This document shows positions 40,100-53,034 of a stretch of 64,000 bases of DNA, in pieces. The DNA is taken from positions 10,817,114-10,881,113 of the forward strand of contig NC_135128.1 in assembly GCF_050908995.1 (NCBI RefSeq), written 5' to 3'. The notes beneath the pieces are model-generated. The model was not told the origin of the DNA, made no database searches, and saw nothing but the letters and a program-made list of their open reading frames with translations. Position numbers and translations under genes: made by a program. The DNA comes from Andrena cerasifolii. Taxonomy: Eukaryota > Arthropoda > Insecta > Hymenoptera > Andrenidae. The stretch's first letter is position 1, and each line of letters opens with the position of its first letter.

Positions 40100-40810
40100 G
40101 GAGGTATTCTCGTCTAGAAGGCCAATTTTTTGCCTTTCTTTAGGGGCGATGCTAAAAAAAACTACACAGTTTTCACCGATGAGCATTATCCACGCGTATT
40201 TATTAACATTTCACTTAGTTGTAAAAAAAATTTCAGCCATATATAATAATAATTAATGGAGATATCGATCATCTCGTAAAGTGTGTGGGAAAAAAAGTTG
40301 CCTCATGGTACACACGATTCCGGCCGTTCCGCTGATCCAAAACGAAAAAACCAAAGGAATTCTTAATCAGTAAGAGTGTGGCTATAGCCGGTAGCAGATT
40401 TATAAAAATAAATTAAAAATTCACAAAATGGCGGGACTTTGAATTTAAAACTCATCTTTTCCTTTTTTTTTGTTTTCCTTAAACGGCCTTAAACTTGTGA
40501 AAAAAAACTATTTCGCCTTGATTCTGCAACCGGCTAGAATTATATATTTTCCGAAGATGTACGAAAAAGATGGACCAGATTGGCGCACTAGAAGCTGAGA
40601 TATCGTGAGTACCGTCATGAAAAGCAGCGTTTTGAGAAAAACCCATATCTCCATTAATTATTATTATATACGTTTGAAATTTTTTTTACAACTAAGTGAA
40701 ATGTTAATAAACACTCGTGGATAATGCTTATCGGTAAAACTTGCGTAATTTTTTTGTGGGCTATCCTTAAAGAGAATAGAGGATCTCGTCCCTCTAGACG
40801 AAAATACCCC
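40100..40810. mobile_element. TTAA-flanked palindromic MITE, 711 bp
   Basis: TTAA at 40096-40099 and 40811-40814 bounds the element. The ends are inverted copies: GGAGGTATTCTCGTCTAGA on the left, and GGGGTATTTTCGTCTAGA when the right end is reversed. Internally, blocks such as CATTATCCACG, TTAACATTTCACTTAGTTGT and TAATAATAATTAATGGAGAT recur in inverted order on the other side. There is no open reading frame of note. The TTAA target suggests a piggyBac-related origin. Confidence 0.82.
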
Positions 40811-40814
40811 TTAA

Positions 40815-42689
40815 TATCGACCCGCTATATGTTTATCGATATTTAACATGTTACATTCGCCTTCTGTCACTACCGCCCCGGTCTACCCTACACCACCCAC
40901 CTGGCAATCTCCAAGAAAACTATCCACAAACGAATCGCACCGTGCCACTCAAGTTACCATTTCCAAAGTTTGTTGAGCGTAGCAAACGCAATTCCCAGCT
41001 GTGGACTTAAATTGGTATCAAGTTAATTAACAACGACAGGACATAAACCACTGGATGGGGATGCGTTTCGTGTAACGTGTGTATAAGTTGCGGAAGCGGA
41101 GCTTGAATATGCAACAGCTTCCACGCTGTTGGCGCGGGATCGTCGGTGGAAATTATTTAACCCCGTCCCGTGGAGCCTCTGGTCCGCCAAGATGCCGCAG
41201 TTGGGGCGCAGGTTGCTGCGCGTGTACCTGTAGACGGGGCTACTGTTTGAAATTATTTGGAAGTTGCATGGCAAGTTGGATTATTGTTCTGTCGTTGTTG
41301 GGCGAACGACGCCAGATTCCCCGGGCGTGTACACCTAACGGGCCGTGCATCCGAGGCGCGCGCGTGCCCCTCGTAATTTAAGTTCGGGATGCAAATGTGA
41401 CAGCCGCTAACGACGGGCATGCAAATTTTCGCGATACGTCCAGCCCCGGTGCTCGAGGACGGAGCGGCTCACCTGCTGTCGGCGAGTTTATCCGTTCGTT
41501 ATCGCGTCCCCGTGTTTGTTTAGCGATCCTGATATGCTTTCATTATCGTCGAGTCGCGGCGACGGCTATTTTCCACGATATTCGGCGAGCCGCTCGCGAA
41601 CACGAGATCGATTCTCGGCTGATGCGTTTACACTGTAAATCCCCTTTCAAAGCGATCTGTCGCGATTTGCCAGATTGAAGATACACGAGGGTCGATGAGG
41701 ATGGTCAGCGAAATGTTGACATTTTTCTACAGGTGGGGGTGTTAAGGCGTTCTCCACTGCAACGCCTTAGGGAATTGCCGCTCTTTGGAATTGTTTTTTT
41801 TCTCAAAAAGAATAGTTTTGCTGGGTTGAGGTTTTTTTTCTATTTTTTAACCTGTGTTTTGGGAATGCAAAGGAATTTGTCATATTTTTTTAATGCTTGC
41901 TTTCGCCGGAATAGGTGAGTGACACTTTGAAAAAAGAGAAAAGAATTTTCAGACACTTTTAGGGGTCCTCTAATCCTGGGACAAGTTTGAAGTCTTTTGA
42001 ATGATGTTAGTAAATAGGTATTTTCTTCTCATAAATCTTCGCCACTTATAAATTTTACAGCAGTGCAATTGCACTCCCGCGAACCCTGTAAGGTTGTTGT
42101 TGCGCTTTAAATTGGAGTCTTACAGGGGAACCTGAAGCTGCATAGGAAATCCGATTGGTGATTAATTATCGGCACGTTCGAGTGGGGAATATGTGACGTT
42201 AAGGGTTGAGCACAGATTTGGAGTGTCGTAGATGATTTATCGTGGAAAATCATCCAGTCGATTTCATCCTTAAACCAGCCAATCCTTAATGGCACTCAAG
42301 GCGCCATTTGAAAGACGTAGCTCGGGGATCACAGATCGTTTGCGTTGAGCAATGCAACGCGCGGCTGTGTATATCGAGCGAATATCGTGGTCAGGAAGAT
42401 TTACGTCAGCAAGGGGGAACAACATTGTTACCGGTTTAACTGGCTCATTAAGCTGACCGAGTAATTTCCAATGAAACCAGTTATTCAATTATCGTCGAAG
42501 ATCGAGCGTTTAATGGTCCCATATGTAAACACGAAATTAGAACGAGTTCGCTTTGCAACGCAGATAATTCGGTCAGCCTTTAATCAAATTTCATTTTCAT
42601 TGGCTTGCTTGTTGACAGAAAATTGTTGAATTTGTACCGGCGAGAACATATTCCCTTTGGATTTAATGGGTTAAACACGGCCGTATAAG
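40815..42689. other. Non-coding stretch, nothing recognised
   Basis: A CpG-rich block at about 41100-41700 gives short open frames on both strands (100 aa and 93 aa on plus), none with a recognisable domain. The rest is unremarkable non-coding sequence. Confidence 0.45.
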
Positions 42690-42691
42690 TA

Positions 42692-43053
42692 CCGTCAAGG
42701 ACCCAGTTCCTGATCAGAACCCAATTCCTGATTAGTTTAGGAAAATAACCCAAATAATAAGCTTATCATGATACAAATTTATTCTAACAAATTACTAAAT
42801 GATTATGAAGTAGTTTGAAATTTATACGCAAAATTAGATAGCTCATAGTAAAACTTTGTATTTTTCACTTTCAAAGTTAAATTATAAAATAATTATTATT
42901 ATCTGTGCACTTTTTTAATACCAAATTAAAGATAAAACATAGATTTACTGAAATAACAAAGAAATCTTTTAAATTTGGTTAAGTTTTCCCTTCACACGTT
43001 TAAAAACCCGCGGTGGTTACTCTTAAGTGATCTAGGAACTGGGTCCTTGACGG
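42692..43053. mobile_element. TA-flanked MITE with CCGTCAAGGACCC ends
   Basis: A 362-bp element begins CCGTCAAGGACCCAGTTCCT and ends with the exact inverted copy of that 20-mer. It is bounded by TA at 42690-42691 and 43054-43055. The interior is AT-rich and non-coding. A TA target points to the Tc1/mariner superfamily, though a two-base duplication is weak evidence. Confidence 0.75.
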
Positions 43054-43055
43054 TA

Positions 43056-43855
43056 TGCGTATGATTTATACGAATCAGTAGAGGAAAGCAGGATTCGTTG
43101 GTCTTATAAACTGTGAAATATTCTCTGCGATCGTTCGAGATGATTTTTCTCTCGTCCGAGTTATCGTCATTCCGAGGAAACGGCGTCGTTCAGACCAATT
43201 GCTTCGGATAAAAGGTGGGAGGCACCGATGCCCATGGCAGCGTCAAAGGTGTCCAGCGGTGCGTGAATGAGAATCAGCGATGCTGCTGGAAGTTGTTGAA
43301 AGCAACACCACGGTTTAATACGGGCTTCAAGCCAGCGGAAGTAACAGGACGTGTGCGGACCGATAACGGCCCTGAAAATGGCGCCGAGACGCGGGCAAGT
43401 TTCGAGTAGCCGAGGAAACTGAATCCCCCCTTGATGCTCATCGGTTGTTGGGAGCAATATCGCGGTTTGTGTGTTTATGCTATGCGACTAGAGAATTTCT
43501 CTCAATTAAGCGGCGGAGCCGTGCGAAACTTTCTCGCTGTATTTACTGGCATCGGCTGCTCCGTGTCTCAGAAGTAATTTCCAGGGGGAACGAATTCGTC
43601 GTCTTGTAATTACGGCTATTTGCTGTTATTAACTTTTTGGCCCAGAGAAATTAAAAGGAGGCAATCACGGCTCGAGTCAGCTTGGAAGCTTGATCCAACG
43701 AGTTTCTGCGGATCAATGTTCATGGTGGTGACGTTCCCAATAATCTTTCAATCTTGGACTCGTAAGGAACGTGCAGGGGGTTCTTGATATCTTTAGAAAA
43801 GCTTTGCACTAGCGCCTTCTATTGACAGGATCGTTTTTAGATGAAATGGCAAATA
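43056..43855. other. Non-coding stretch, nothing recognised
   Basis: Unique-looking sequence between two repeats. A 96-aa minus-strand frame at 43167-43457 has no recognisable motif. Confidence 0.45.
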
Positions 43856-44076
43856 CCAGAGATGGGCGAAATTTTTAGTTAAATAAATTTCGAATAATGA
43901 GTAAAAGTTAAAAAAAAAGTTAACTTCAATTTTCTTCGACGTCGAATAAACTTAAAATTAAAGCTGAAAATTTTATTTCTGAAGTTGAAACGCTGGACGA
44001 ATAAAAGAAATTAACTTTAGTCGCCAAATAATCTAAAGTTAAAGTAACTTTTATTTGATCCGGTGTTTAAATAATT
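43856..44076 (+). repeat. Dispersed AT-rich repeat, copy B
   Basis: The segment starts CAGAGATGGGCGAAAT, continues with several self-similar TTAAAGTTAA / TTCGAATAA blocks and ends near TTTTATTTGATCCG. It is the reverse complement, with divergence, of the stretch at 12665-12916. It is an interspersed repeat family of unknown class; no termini with a target duplication were identified. Confidence 0.65.
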
Positions 44077-47000
44077 CTTTATTTAGTTAATGTCGATCTC
44101 CGAAGTGTGCAGAGTCTCAACTTAAAATAATGTGTAATCGAATTCAATCAATCTTCAAGATTTTGTGGTACATAAATCGTTGCAAGTAGGGTTCGTATTT
44201 ATTCCCCCGTTTTGGGCCACAAAAATCACACGATCCCTCGGTTATACATTCTGCGTAACATTATTCGGAGAATTTAAAATACCATTAACCTACAAGCTAA
44301 CGGCTGTATTTAACGAACATCCCTCACAACGAGGTAAACTGCGAAACTGCCGTAGCAGAGAAAGCTCATGATCCTTTCGTAAATGCCAAGGAAGTGTTAC
44401 TGGAGGGAAACGGTATTCCTGAAAATCGTGCCCATATACCCTGGCCTGTATTCAGCGGACGGTTCCGAGATAAATTCTCCCTCTTTCGGATGCGTGCGTG
44501 CGTGGCGTTGACCCTGATGGAAATTTCATGGCTACAGGCACGAAGTTTCATCGAGTGGGCTTTACGGGGTCACATTTCCCTTCGGTTGTCCGAGGGACCC
44601 GATCCGTTCGGGCTTCGATATTCTTCGAGCTCGTAAAAGAAAGCCGTTGCGAGGGAAAAGGGGGACTTTCTCCGGGCGATATACGGGACACCTCGTTTCT
44701 AAGGCGACTCGCTAAAGGAGCCACTTCTGCCGCTCGCAGACAGCCGAACGAAACTAATGGCTGGAGTATCCTTTTCCCCCCTTTCACATCTCCAGCTCTC
44801 TGTTCTCTTTATCAGCCTGAATCGTAATTGTCTCGTTTGTACGACGTGCTTATGTCCCCGCCGTGACAGCGACACAGGGGATATTCAGTTCAAAATAGTT
44901 ATACAATCGCGTTTCTGGTTCATCCGGGAGAAAAGTGTGACGGAAAATTTAATTGCTTTCGGGAAGGAAATTGTCAAAACAGAGCTTTCAGAAAGCGAAG
45001 TAATGGTTAAGTAGAATATTTTTGCGTGGGCCAGGCAAGAATTCACAATGTTCAATTTCGTGTAGAGTGATGAATTGGAGTTGTTAGTTCGTCAAAGTAG
45101 AGGAATAATCAGGAAAATTGTGTTACAGTGATTGAGACACTTTGAGAATCATGTGGTTTGAGAAATTGGAGGAGATGGTTTGACGCGAAACATCCTTTCA
45201 CAGTCGCAATAGCGGTTCAGTAGAACATTCCTGCATTAGTCAGACGGTACGAGATTATTCATTTTTATGCAACCCCTTTCAAAGTAACGTTCGAAACCTT
45301 GCGCTGAATTTCTTTACAGAGGCAGACTACTGTTTCCCACAGTAATTCTCATTGCCAGTGAAATATTATCCTGGAATACTCCCAAATACTCATTTCCTTC
45401 CGAAAATGGATAATACCTAAATCTCAAGCAGGCTTCTCATTATTCTAAGCTTTCACTTTCCCGTAATAATTCCACCTGTGAGAATCTGATTTCCGGTAAT
45501 CTCTGGGCGAATGTCAGGAGAAGAGCGTAATATCACTCACAGGATGTTTGGCGCAGCTGGAATAATATACCTTCGTGATACACGGATGCTCGCGTGCAGG
45601 TTTTAATACCTGGAAGGAGAATCGTTGTTCCCTGTTAGCTCTGCATTTCGCCTTCCTCTTGTGTGTCTGTTATTCTTCACCTGCTCGAGGTAATCCTATC
45701 ATTGCCGATATCCTTTGCCCTGCACGGACTTTCTAAATGAAATCTTCAGAGGTAGGAACTTGTAAAGTGCAGATTAGATGCTTTTCTCTCGTGAATCGAA
45801 ACTCTGTCGATTCTTAAAGTTCCTTTCACTGACTTACTTTGCCGATGTTGTAGGTCTTTGTACTCGGTGGACTACCTAGTGGACGTTTGCTACTGTTCGT
45901 CTTTAGTGAACAGATAAAGGATTGTTTTTTGGTAGCTGAATGACTCGCCTGTTGGGTTTCTTCTGGTGCTTAGACGTTTCATCCCCTATTTAGGTTCTTC
46001 CTTGACTTTTGTCGAAGAAATCACATTTGATTTATTGCTTCGTACCTGATGGACCTCTTGTTCAGTAAATTTTCAATTATATTCCATGATGTGATGCTTA
46101 AAATTACATAGGGGTCTATATCCATTAGAATGACCTTTATTTATACGTCTCGAAATTACTTTCTTGCAGTCTGCTTACAATAAATTCTTTGAGGGATTAT
46201 TTTTTAATGAATTGGACCTATTCTCGGGGGCGACAGCAAAAGAAATCGGATTTTTTAAAAACAAGAGGGCCACCCTAATGTCCACATTAAAATATTAAAA
46301 TTCTATAATCGACTAATGCCTATTGGATCCCTGTACGACATATTCTCGTTTTCCTTTGTTTCACTGTGCAAGTTTGGTGAAAGACAGCTGAGGAAATCAA
46401 TTGAGCTACCATGGAAAAACAACTCTATACATATTTTGACGAGTGACAATTAAATTCAGCAGTATATTCGTTAAACCTAAAAATGCAACAGTGGAGTAGT
46501 CTCTTTACCGAATAAAAAATCAATTATATTCATAAAAACAGATGAAGATCAATACTGTGTCGTACCGAAGAAAGAATGCTACTATTCCATAATTATGACT
46601 ATAGATAACTCACTGTTGCATGAACATATTCAAGTCACTCAGGTGCCTCCAAATGTTGGGGCAAGACGCTCGTCAGCTCCTCTTTCTTTTCTCCATAAAG
46701 CAGCACGTTTAATGCTGCAAAGCTTTTAGGCCACGAAGATTCTAAGCCAAGTTTATTCCTATAAGATAATATGCTCTGAATCCCCTGCGAGTTTATATCC
46801 TGGACCACCCATCGCTAAATTTCACGGTACCACGCTAGCACTCCGACTTGGTACATTTAGCGAGAAGGATCTGCCTCCAACGAACCACTGCAAGAACGAT
46901 GGTCATTGAATAACATTCACGCGCCACAGGCTTATATTTCTCGGGTAGAGTCTGCTGCGTAAACTGTGGCTCCTTGGGTGCAGTTTACGTCGGAATAAAC

Positions 47001-49552
47001 AAGCCTGCCTCGAAATGCAACCAGTTGCGACCGAGAATAAAGTAGCGTTCAATTTGACACGCACATCGCCGCGAGTTTCGTTTAAAAATGTTACAAAAAA
47101 ATGTTATTTCATAAAAATTGTTGCCCATGAAAAAAGCAATGGAAGCTTGTTTTGAACGTTTGTGTAACGAAATGTTACAAAGGGAGTGGTGGAAAGAGTA
47201 ACTGTATTGCACAGTGTAGGTATGTATAGATTTCAAAAGAATTATTTTATTCTATGCAAGTATTTTTTTGTCGTGTTACATTTTTATGAATGCACAGCCA
47301 TGTTTTATGATTTTTTTTCGGTAACAATATTAATACTAGGGGATGGAAGGGCTTTCATTCCACTTTTATGACAGAAGGATCTAATTGGGTGGATGATGTT
47401 CTTTCATTTGTGAAGAATTGGATATAAAAAATCGTCGATATAGACGTCACCGCAGAGAAGATTTGTAGAATGGTGTTTCACTGTGGATTTATCGCAACGG
47501 TACTCTGGGAAAATAGTCCTGAGGGAAGTTTGAAGTCTCCTGGATGCATTGTTTCGAAAACAATGGCTGCCCTACCGTATTGAAGCTGCAATAGAATGCC
47601 GCAAGATATTTTTCGTGGCAGCTGTATTTCGAACCTGTTCAGCACCTTTGGGAAATGTGTTTTTGCAACGTATGCAGGATCCTGGCGTACACTTTTAAAT
47701 CGCAGAATCAGGGAACCGCCATTCTCTCGAAATTTTCGAGGAGAATTCCTCGTCGAGCACTTCAATTCAATTCGGAATGACGACGGCGGATCCAAGTGTA
47801 CGTGATTCTCTATCGGCACACGTACGTTAGATATTCACATTGCAAAATATCATACGTGTGGTAAAACCTTTCCCTGCAAAACGCATATTTTCGAGACGGT
47901 GTAAAATGAGAAACAATAGTTGAAAAAAAATTAATTTCGGGTAGTGCAGAATCGTGGCATCTGAGTGACATTTTCGGCTTCATTCATTTCCGTTATTACG
48001 AGGGTCTGTCTACTTAAAATTCAAAGTCTCCAAGTAAAATCACAAGGAAGTTAGATCAGGAGGCAGATCTCTTTAATTCCTCCCCACTAATTAAAGATGA
48101 AGAGCACGTAGATGTTGATTAAAATCGACAGAACGCCCCCCTTTGCTTCTATATCGTAATTTTATTTTCCACGATTAAGTAGATGGAAATATATCCTGGG
48201 GCTGGTCCGTAGAACATTCTCAAGCGTGCAGAGAAAATTTCTGCTGTTAAAAGTAGCAGCGTTTAACACTTAAAGTGCGGGGCACGTTTTCTGCAAACCT
48301 GCATTCCTTCTGGGTTACTTCTACCATTTTTCAGCGAGCACCGAACGGTGCTCAGCGGAATATATCGCTGGATGTCGGTTTCCCGGGGAAATAAAAAGCA
48401 TCCACCGCGTTCCCGGATTGTCAAGATAACGGAAATCGAGGTCGGTGGGAAATTTGCCCGATACCCAGGCGAGAAATTTGACGCTGATTTCCCAAATGGC
48501 CCTGCTAAACTCCTCCTCCTCGTTATCGAATGAAATTTTTTATCGCCAGAAATTTATGAATACGATCGATACTTGTTGCTTTTATTCGCCTCGGCGAGCG
48601 TCGTGGAGTCGCGCTGGTTACACGCTGCTGTCTGTAATAATGGGACTTGATAGGGTCGTTAATGTTTCTCAGGAGTGTTTCCTAATTAATGAATGAATGT
48701 TACGATTCTAGTTTACACGGTAAATGTCACGGTTATTTGTCGACTGGATACTCTAGGTTCCCTGCTCTAGCTGGCACTATTTAGTTGCACGATACTCTCC
48801 ATTATTTACAATTCATTTCCCCGACGACGTAAAAATAGAAATCATTCGCGTCGTCTGACCCGCGTCGGTATATTTCACTTCAACATTTTTCGTGATAACG
48901 AGGGTTCTCATTAAGCATTTCTAACATTTCCCCTGGATTATTCAGGAACGTGATTCTCCAATTATTTCCATCCACATAAAACGAAACTTTTATAATTCCA
49001 ATTGATTTATCTAGCAGCGCGAAAGTAATAATCCTTTTGTGAGAGTATATATTTTATTCACGTTAACGAAGGCACTTTTCAAACAATTGTTAATTATTTT
49101 ATATTCTACTTTCCTGCTGAATTACCATAACTTATGATCGTCTATGATTTATAGTATTATATCGACAGTAGTTCGTTCTTCATAGTTTCGAATTATACAG
49201 AAGCCTGATCCTCGTCTACGTGACAAATTCATTTGCTAGAGATTCCTCAGATCTATCATGAGTTAATAGCTCCACGCCTCCCATTAATGCTTCCAATTCC
49301 TACGCTATATAAACCTGATGTAGCAGCCCGACGAGCAATCCTCCACATCGAGTAACCGGAAGATACGTATCAGCTGCGAGTTACGCAACTGCTACACTAA
49401 TGGATGCCCATTATCAGATCTCATAGCAGGATAATCGATAATTCCGAATCATACTAATTAATCCCTTTGCCGCCTATGATGCATTATCTTCTTTTACCCT
49501 GGAAAATGCCCATCACGCTCCTATTTCTCGCATTGCCGATTGGTGATTTACA
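44077..49552. other. Non-coding stretch, nothing recognised
   Basis: No recognisable gene or large repeat. Open frames of up to 113 aa (for example 47478-47819 on minus, 44498-44827 on plus) lack domains or a plausible exon context. The composition alternates between AT-rich blocks (46050-47400) and moderately GC-rich ones (44400-44800). Confidence 0.5.
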
Positions 49553-49920
49553 CCAAGAAAGGAAAATATCGAACCCGCACACGCAGATTTTGCTGCAGAT
49601 TTGCAGAATAGTGAAAAATATTTCACACGTATTTTTTGTTATCGGCAATCGTCCATAATGAAGTGGTGAAAAGAGCCCCTAAAGTTGAGAGCTGGATTCG
49701 TATTTAAAAGCTCACACTTCCAAAAGAAAAAATTGTCCCACGCCTGGTAGTTTTTGAGGTATTCCAGAAAATATGTTTTCGACCCCCGACTTTCGAGACT
49801 CTTTTCACCCCTTCACCATGGATGATTGGCGATAACAAAAATACGCGTCAAATATTTTTCACTATTCTGAAAGTCTGCAGCAAAATCTGCGTGCGCGAGT
49901 TCGATACTTTCCCCTGCAAG
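49553..49920. mobile_element. Palindromic element, about 368 bp, unclassified
   Basis: The left half (CAAGAAAGGAAAATATCGAA, then an AGATTTTGCTGC core and a TGTTATCGGCAATC block) is mirrored in inverted orientation by the right half ending near CCCCTGCAAG. Arms are roughly 135 bp with scattered mismatches, around a loop of about 100 bp. No clean target-site duplication was found and the outer few bases are uncertain. It is non-autonomous, with no coding capacity. Confidence 0.7.
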
Positions 49921-51639
49921 TCGACTAATAACGCAGCCAATTAACAATACAAATTAAACTACACTTATCGATAACATATTCTAAAATCTACGTCTAAGAA
50001 AGTCATGAAATTTCAGTTGGTTTTAAAGTAACCCTTTCCTCAAACCTACCCTTGCTCACTATCAAATGATAGCGCGCACAGCCCATAAATATCGCTGAAT
50101 TTGTCAGACCAATTGGCCATGGTATTATCCCACACACGGACCACGAGCATCGAGGCAGTTTTTCACGAGCAACGAGAGTCACAGGTCCCTGGAGAGCCCG
50201 GGAACGACTTCTGGTGATTAATCGCGGCGAAGTTTCGCGCAGACTTAAAGCGCGTAATCCACGACGGATGGCCGGGTGCACGCTCGAGATGTTTGCAGAC
50301 CACTGACGAATGTCGGTTATTCATACGTCTCGGCGTATCCGTTGGAATTTCGCGAGCCTTAGTGCCCCGTATTTACGGCTTCCCTCGCCGCGGCGAAGTT
50401 CAGGGAATATACGCTTGTCGCGCGGTGGTTTCCGCGGTTACGGAAGATGACAGTGTAACGTACGAGTTTATTACTAAATAAATTCGCCGTCGCGAGCCTG
50501 TGGCCAGCCGGGCCCGGCCGCCTCTGTTTGCAATGCGGCCAGGAAGCCCGACGATCTATGCGATCCTTCGGTATTGCGTTGTTGCACAGGGAGTCACGTA
50601 CCTCCACCTGTTCACGAAGCGCGAATATAAATTTCTCCCCGGCGATAATTCAAATTGCATTCGCTGGCAATTTATACTTGCCGGAGATGGGGCTGAATGT
50701 CGATGATTTGGGATCCCAGCCTCGCTCTTTCAGAAGCTTATCGCGTTTGCTTCGTGGCGACGATAAGCATTCGAGTCGTGGCTAAATAGGAACCTGGCGA
50801 AGTATTAGTGGATTTCGAAAGATATTGTAGCAAGTATCCTTTCAAATCGATACTCCTCTAATTAGGTTCTAATGTGTCGTTTATAAGAATACTCTTCAAC
50901 GTCGTCCAACTCGTGCCTCCGCTATTTCTGACTTCTCGGATCGTCAGCGACACCCGTGGAGCCTCGCTTTAAATTATTTGCCTGGCCTCGAGCGATCGAT
51001 CACGAAAGACAAATGCGCAAACTGTTTGCAGCGACCGTGGGTGCACAGCGACTAGCCAGAGGCAGGTTATCGAACGCGCTTCTTAGACGAATCTGTCAAC
51101 GGCGCTCCCCTCTGAAATGAATCAGAATAGGGGCCACGTTATCCTTTGGACTGTAAAACCGTTCCAGGGCTTGTTAATCGCATTTTTCTTCGGCGAGAAT
51201 AAGAGGGAGTGGTCGGTTCCCCCTGGCAAGCCTCGGGGGTCGGATTGATAAAGTGGAGCGAAGGCTCCCATCGGTATCGTCTTCAAGTGTCCTTCGGTGC
51301 TCCGAGCGTATCTCAAGAGCTGTTCTGGAACCACGTTCCCCGTAAAGGATCCCAGGATTCTTCTCTCCAAGAGAATATCTCGGCAACTGATGACGTTAGC
51401 CAGTCAGAGCGGTGGATATATACTTTTCGCGATCCGTGTTCAATATATGCTTGCCAGTCTCAGCCCTTTTTTGCATCAGCTTGATGCAGAAGACGACTCA
51501 GTAATTACTGCTGTCCCGATATCGTGAAAATTGTGGTAATTTCAGGAATAATTTGTTTAACGAAAGATGGAGGCACAGATGAGTTCTTTGCTTCCTTCGA
51601 TGGAACATATTTTCTTTTTTCATATATTTCTTACCCCCT
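49921..51639. other. Non-coding stretch, nothing recognised
   Basis: Mixed-composition DNA with overlapping short open frames on both strands (up to about 90 aa) and no recognisable protein motif, repeat or RNA gene. Confidence 0.5.
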
Positions 51640-53034
51640 TTCTCCTCTACTCTTCTACTTTTCTAGTCTTCTACTTTTATACTCTTTTACTCTTATATTA
51701 TTTTACTATTTTACTCTTTTACTCTTTTACTCTTTTACTCTTTTACTCTTTCACTCTTTTACTCTTTTACTCTTTTACTCTTTTACTCTTTTACTCTTTC
51801 ACTCTTTTACTCTTTTACTCTTTTACTCTTTTACTCTTTTACTCTTTTACTCTTTTACTCTTTTACTCTTTTACTCTTTTTCTCTTTTTCTCTTTTACTC
51901 TTTTACTCTTTTACTCTTTTACTCTTTTACTCTTTTACTCTTTTACTCTTTTACTCTTTTACTCTTTTACTCTTTTACTCTTTTACTCTTTTACTCTTTT
52001 ACTCTTTTACTCTTTTACTCTTTTACTCTTTTACTCTTTTACTCTTTTACTCTTTTACTCTTTTACTCTTTTACTCTTTTACTCTTTTACTCTTTTACTC
52101 TTTTACTCTTTTACTCTTTTACTCTTTTACTCTTTTACTCTTTTACTCTTTTACTCTTTTACTCTTTTACTCTTTTACTCTTTTACTCTTTTACTCTTTT
52201 ACTCTTTTACTCTTTTACTCTTTTACTCTTTTACTCTTTTACTCTTTTACTCTTTTACTCTTTTACTCTTTTACTCTTTTACTCTTTTACTCTTTTACTC
52301 TTTTACTCTTTTACTCTTTTACTCTTTTACTCTTTTACTCTTTTACTCTTTTACTCTTTTACTCTTTTACTCTTTTACTCTTTTACTCTTTTACTCTTTT
52401 ACTCTTTTACTCTTTTACTCTTTTACTCTTTTACTCTTTTACTCTTTTACTCTTTTACTCTTTTACTCTTTTACTCTTTTACTCTTTTACTCTTTTACTC
52501 TTTTACTCTTTTACTCTTTTACTCTTTTACTCTTTTACTCTTTTACTCTTTTACTCTTTTACTCTTTTACTCTTTTACTCTTTTACTCTTTTACTCTTTT
52601 ACTCTTTTACTCTTTTACTCTTTTACTCTTTTACTCTTTTACTCTTTTACTCTTTTACTCTTTTTCTCTTTTACTCTTTTACTCTTTTACTCTTTTACTC
52701 TTTTACTCTTTTTCTCTTTTACTCTTTTACTCTTTTACTCTTTTACTCTTTTACTCTTTTACTCTTTCACTCTTTCACTCTTTCACTCTTTCACTCTTTC
52801 ACTCTTTTACTCTTTTACTCTTTTACTCTTTTACTCTTTTACTCTTTCACTCTTTCACTCCTTTACTCCTTTACTCCTTTACTCTTTTACTCTTTTACTC
52901 TTTTACTCTTTCACTCTTTCACTCTTTCACTCTTTCACTCTTTTACTCTTTTACTCTTTTACTCTTTCACTCTTTCACTCTTTCACTCTTTCACTCTTTT
53001 ACTCTTTTACTCTTTTACTCTTTTACTCTTTTCT
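51640..53034. repeat. 8-bp tandem array (TTTTACTC)n, about 1.4 kb
   Basis: About 170 copies of TTTTACTC run head to tail. The left edge is degenerate (TTCTACTTTT-like units, up to about 51690) and a long core is almost perfectly homogeneous. The right third carries variants TTTTTCTC, TTTCACTC and CTTTACTC in clusters. Because 8 is not a multiple of 3, each plus-strand frame cycles through the same eight stop-free codons, producing artificial 500-residue FYSFTLLL repeats. The minus strand contains TAA in every frame. It is a satellite-like array, not a gene. Confidence 0.97.
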
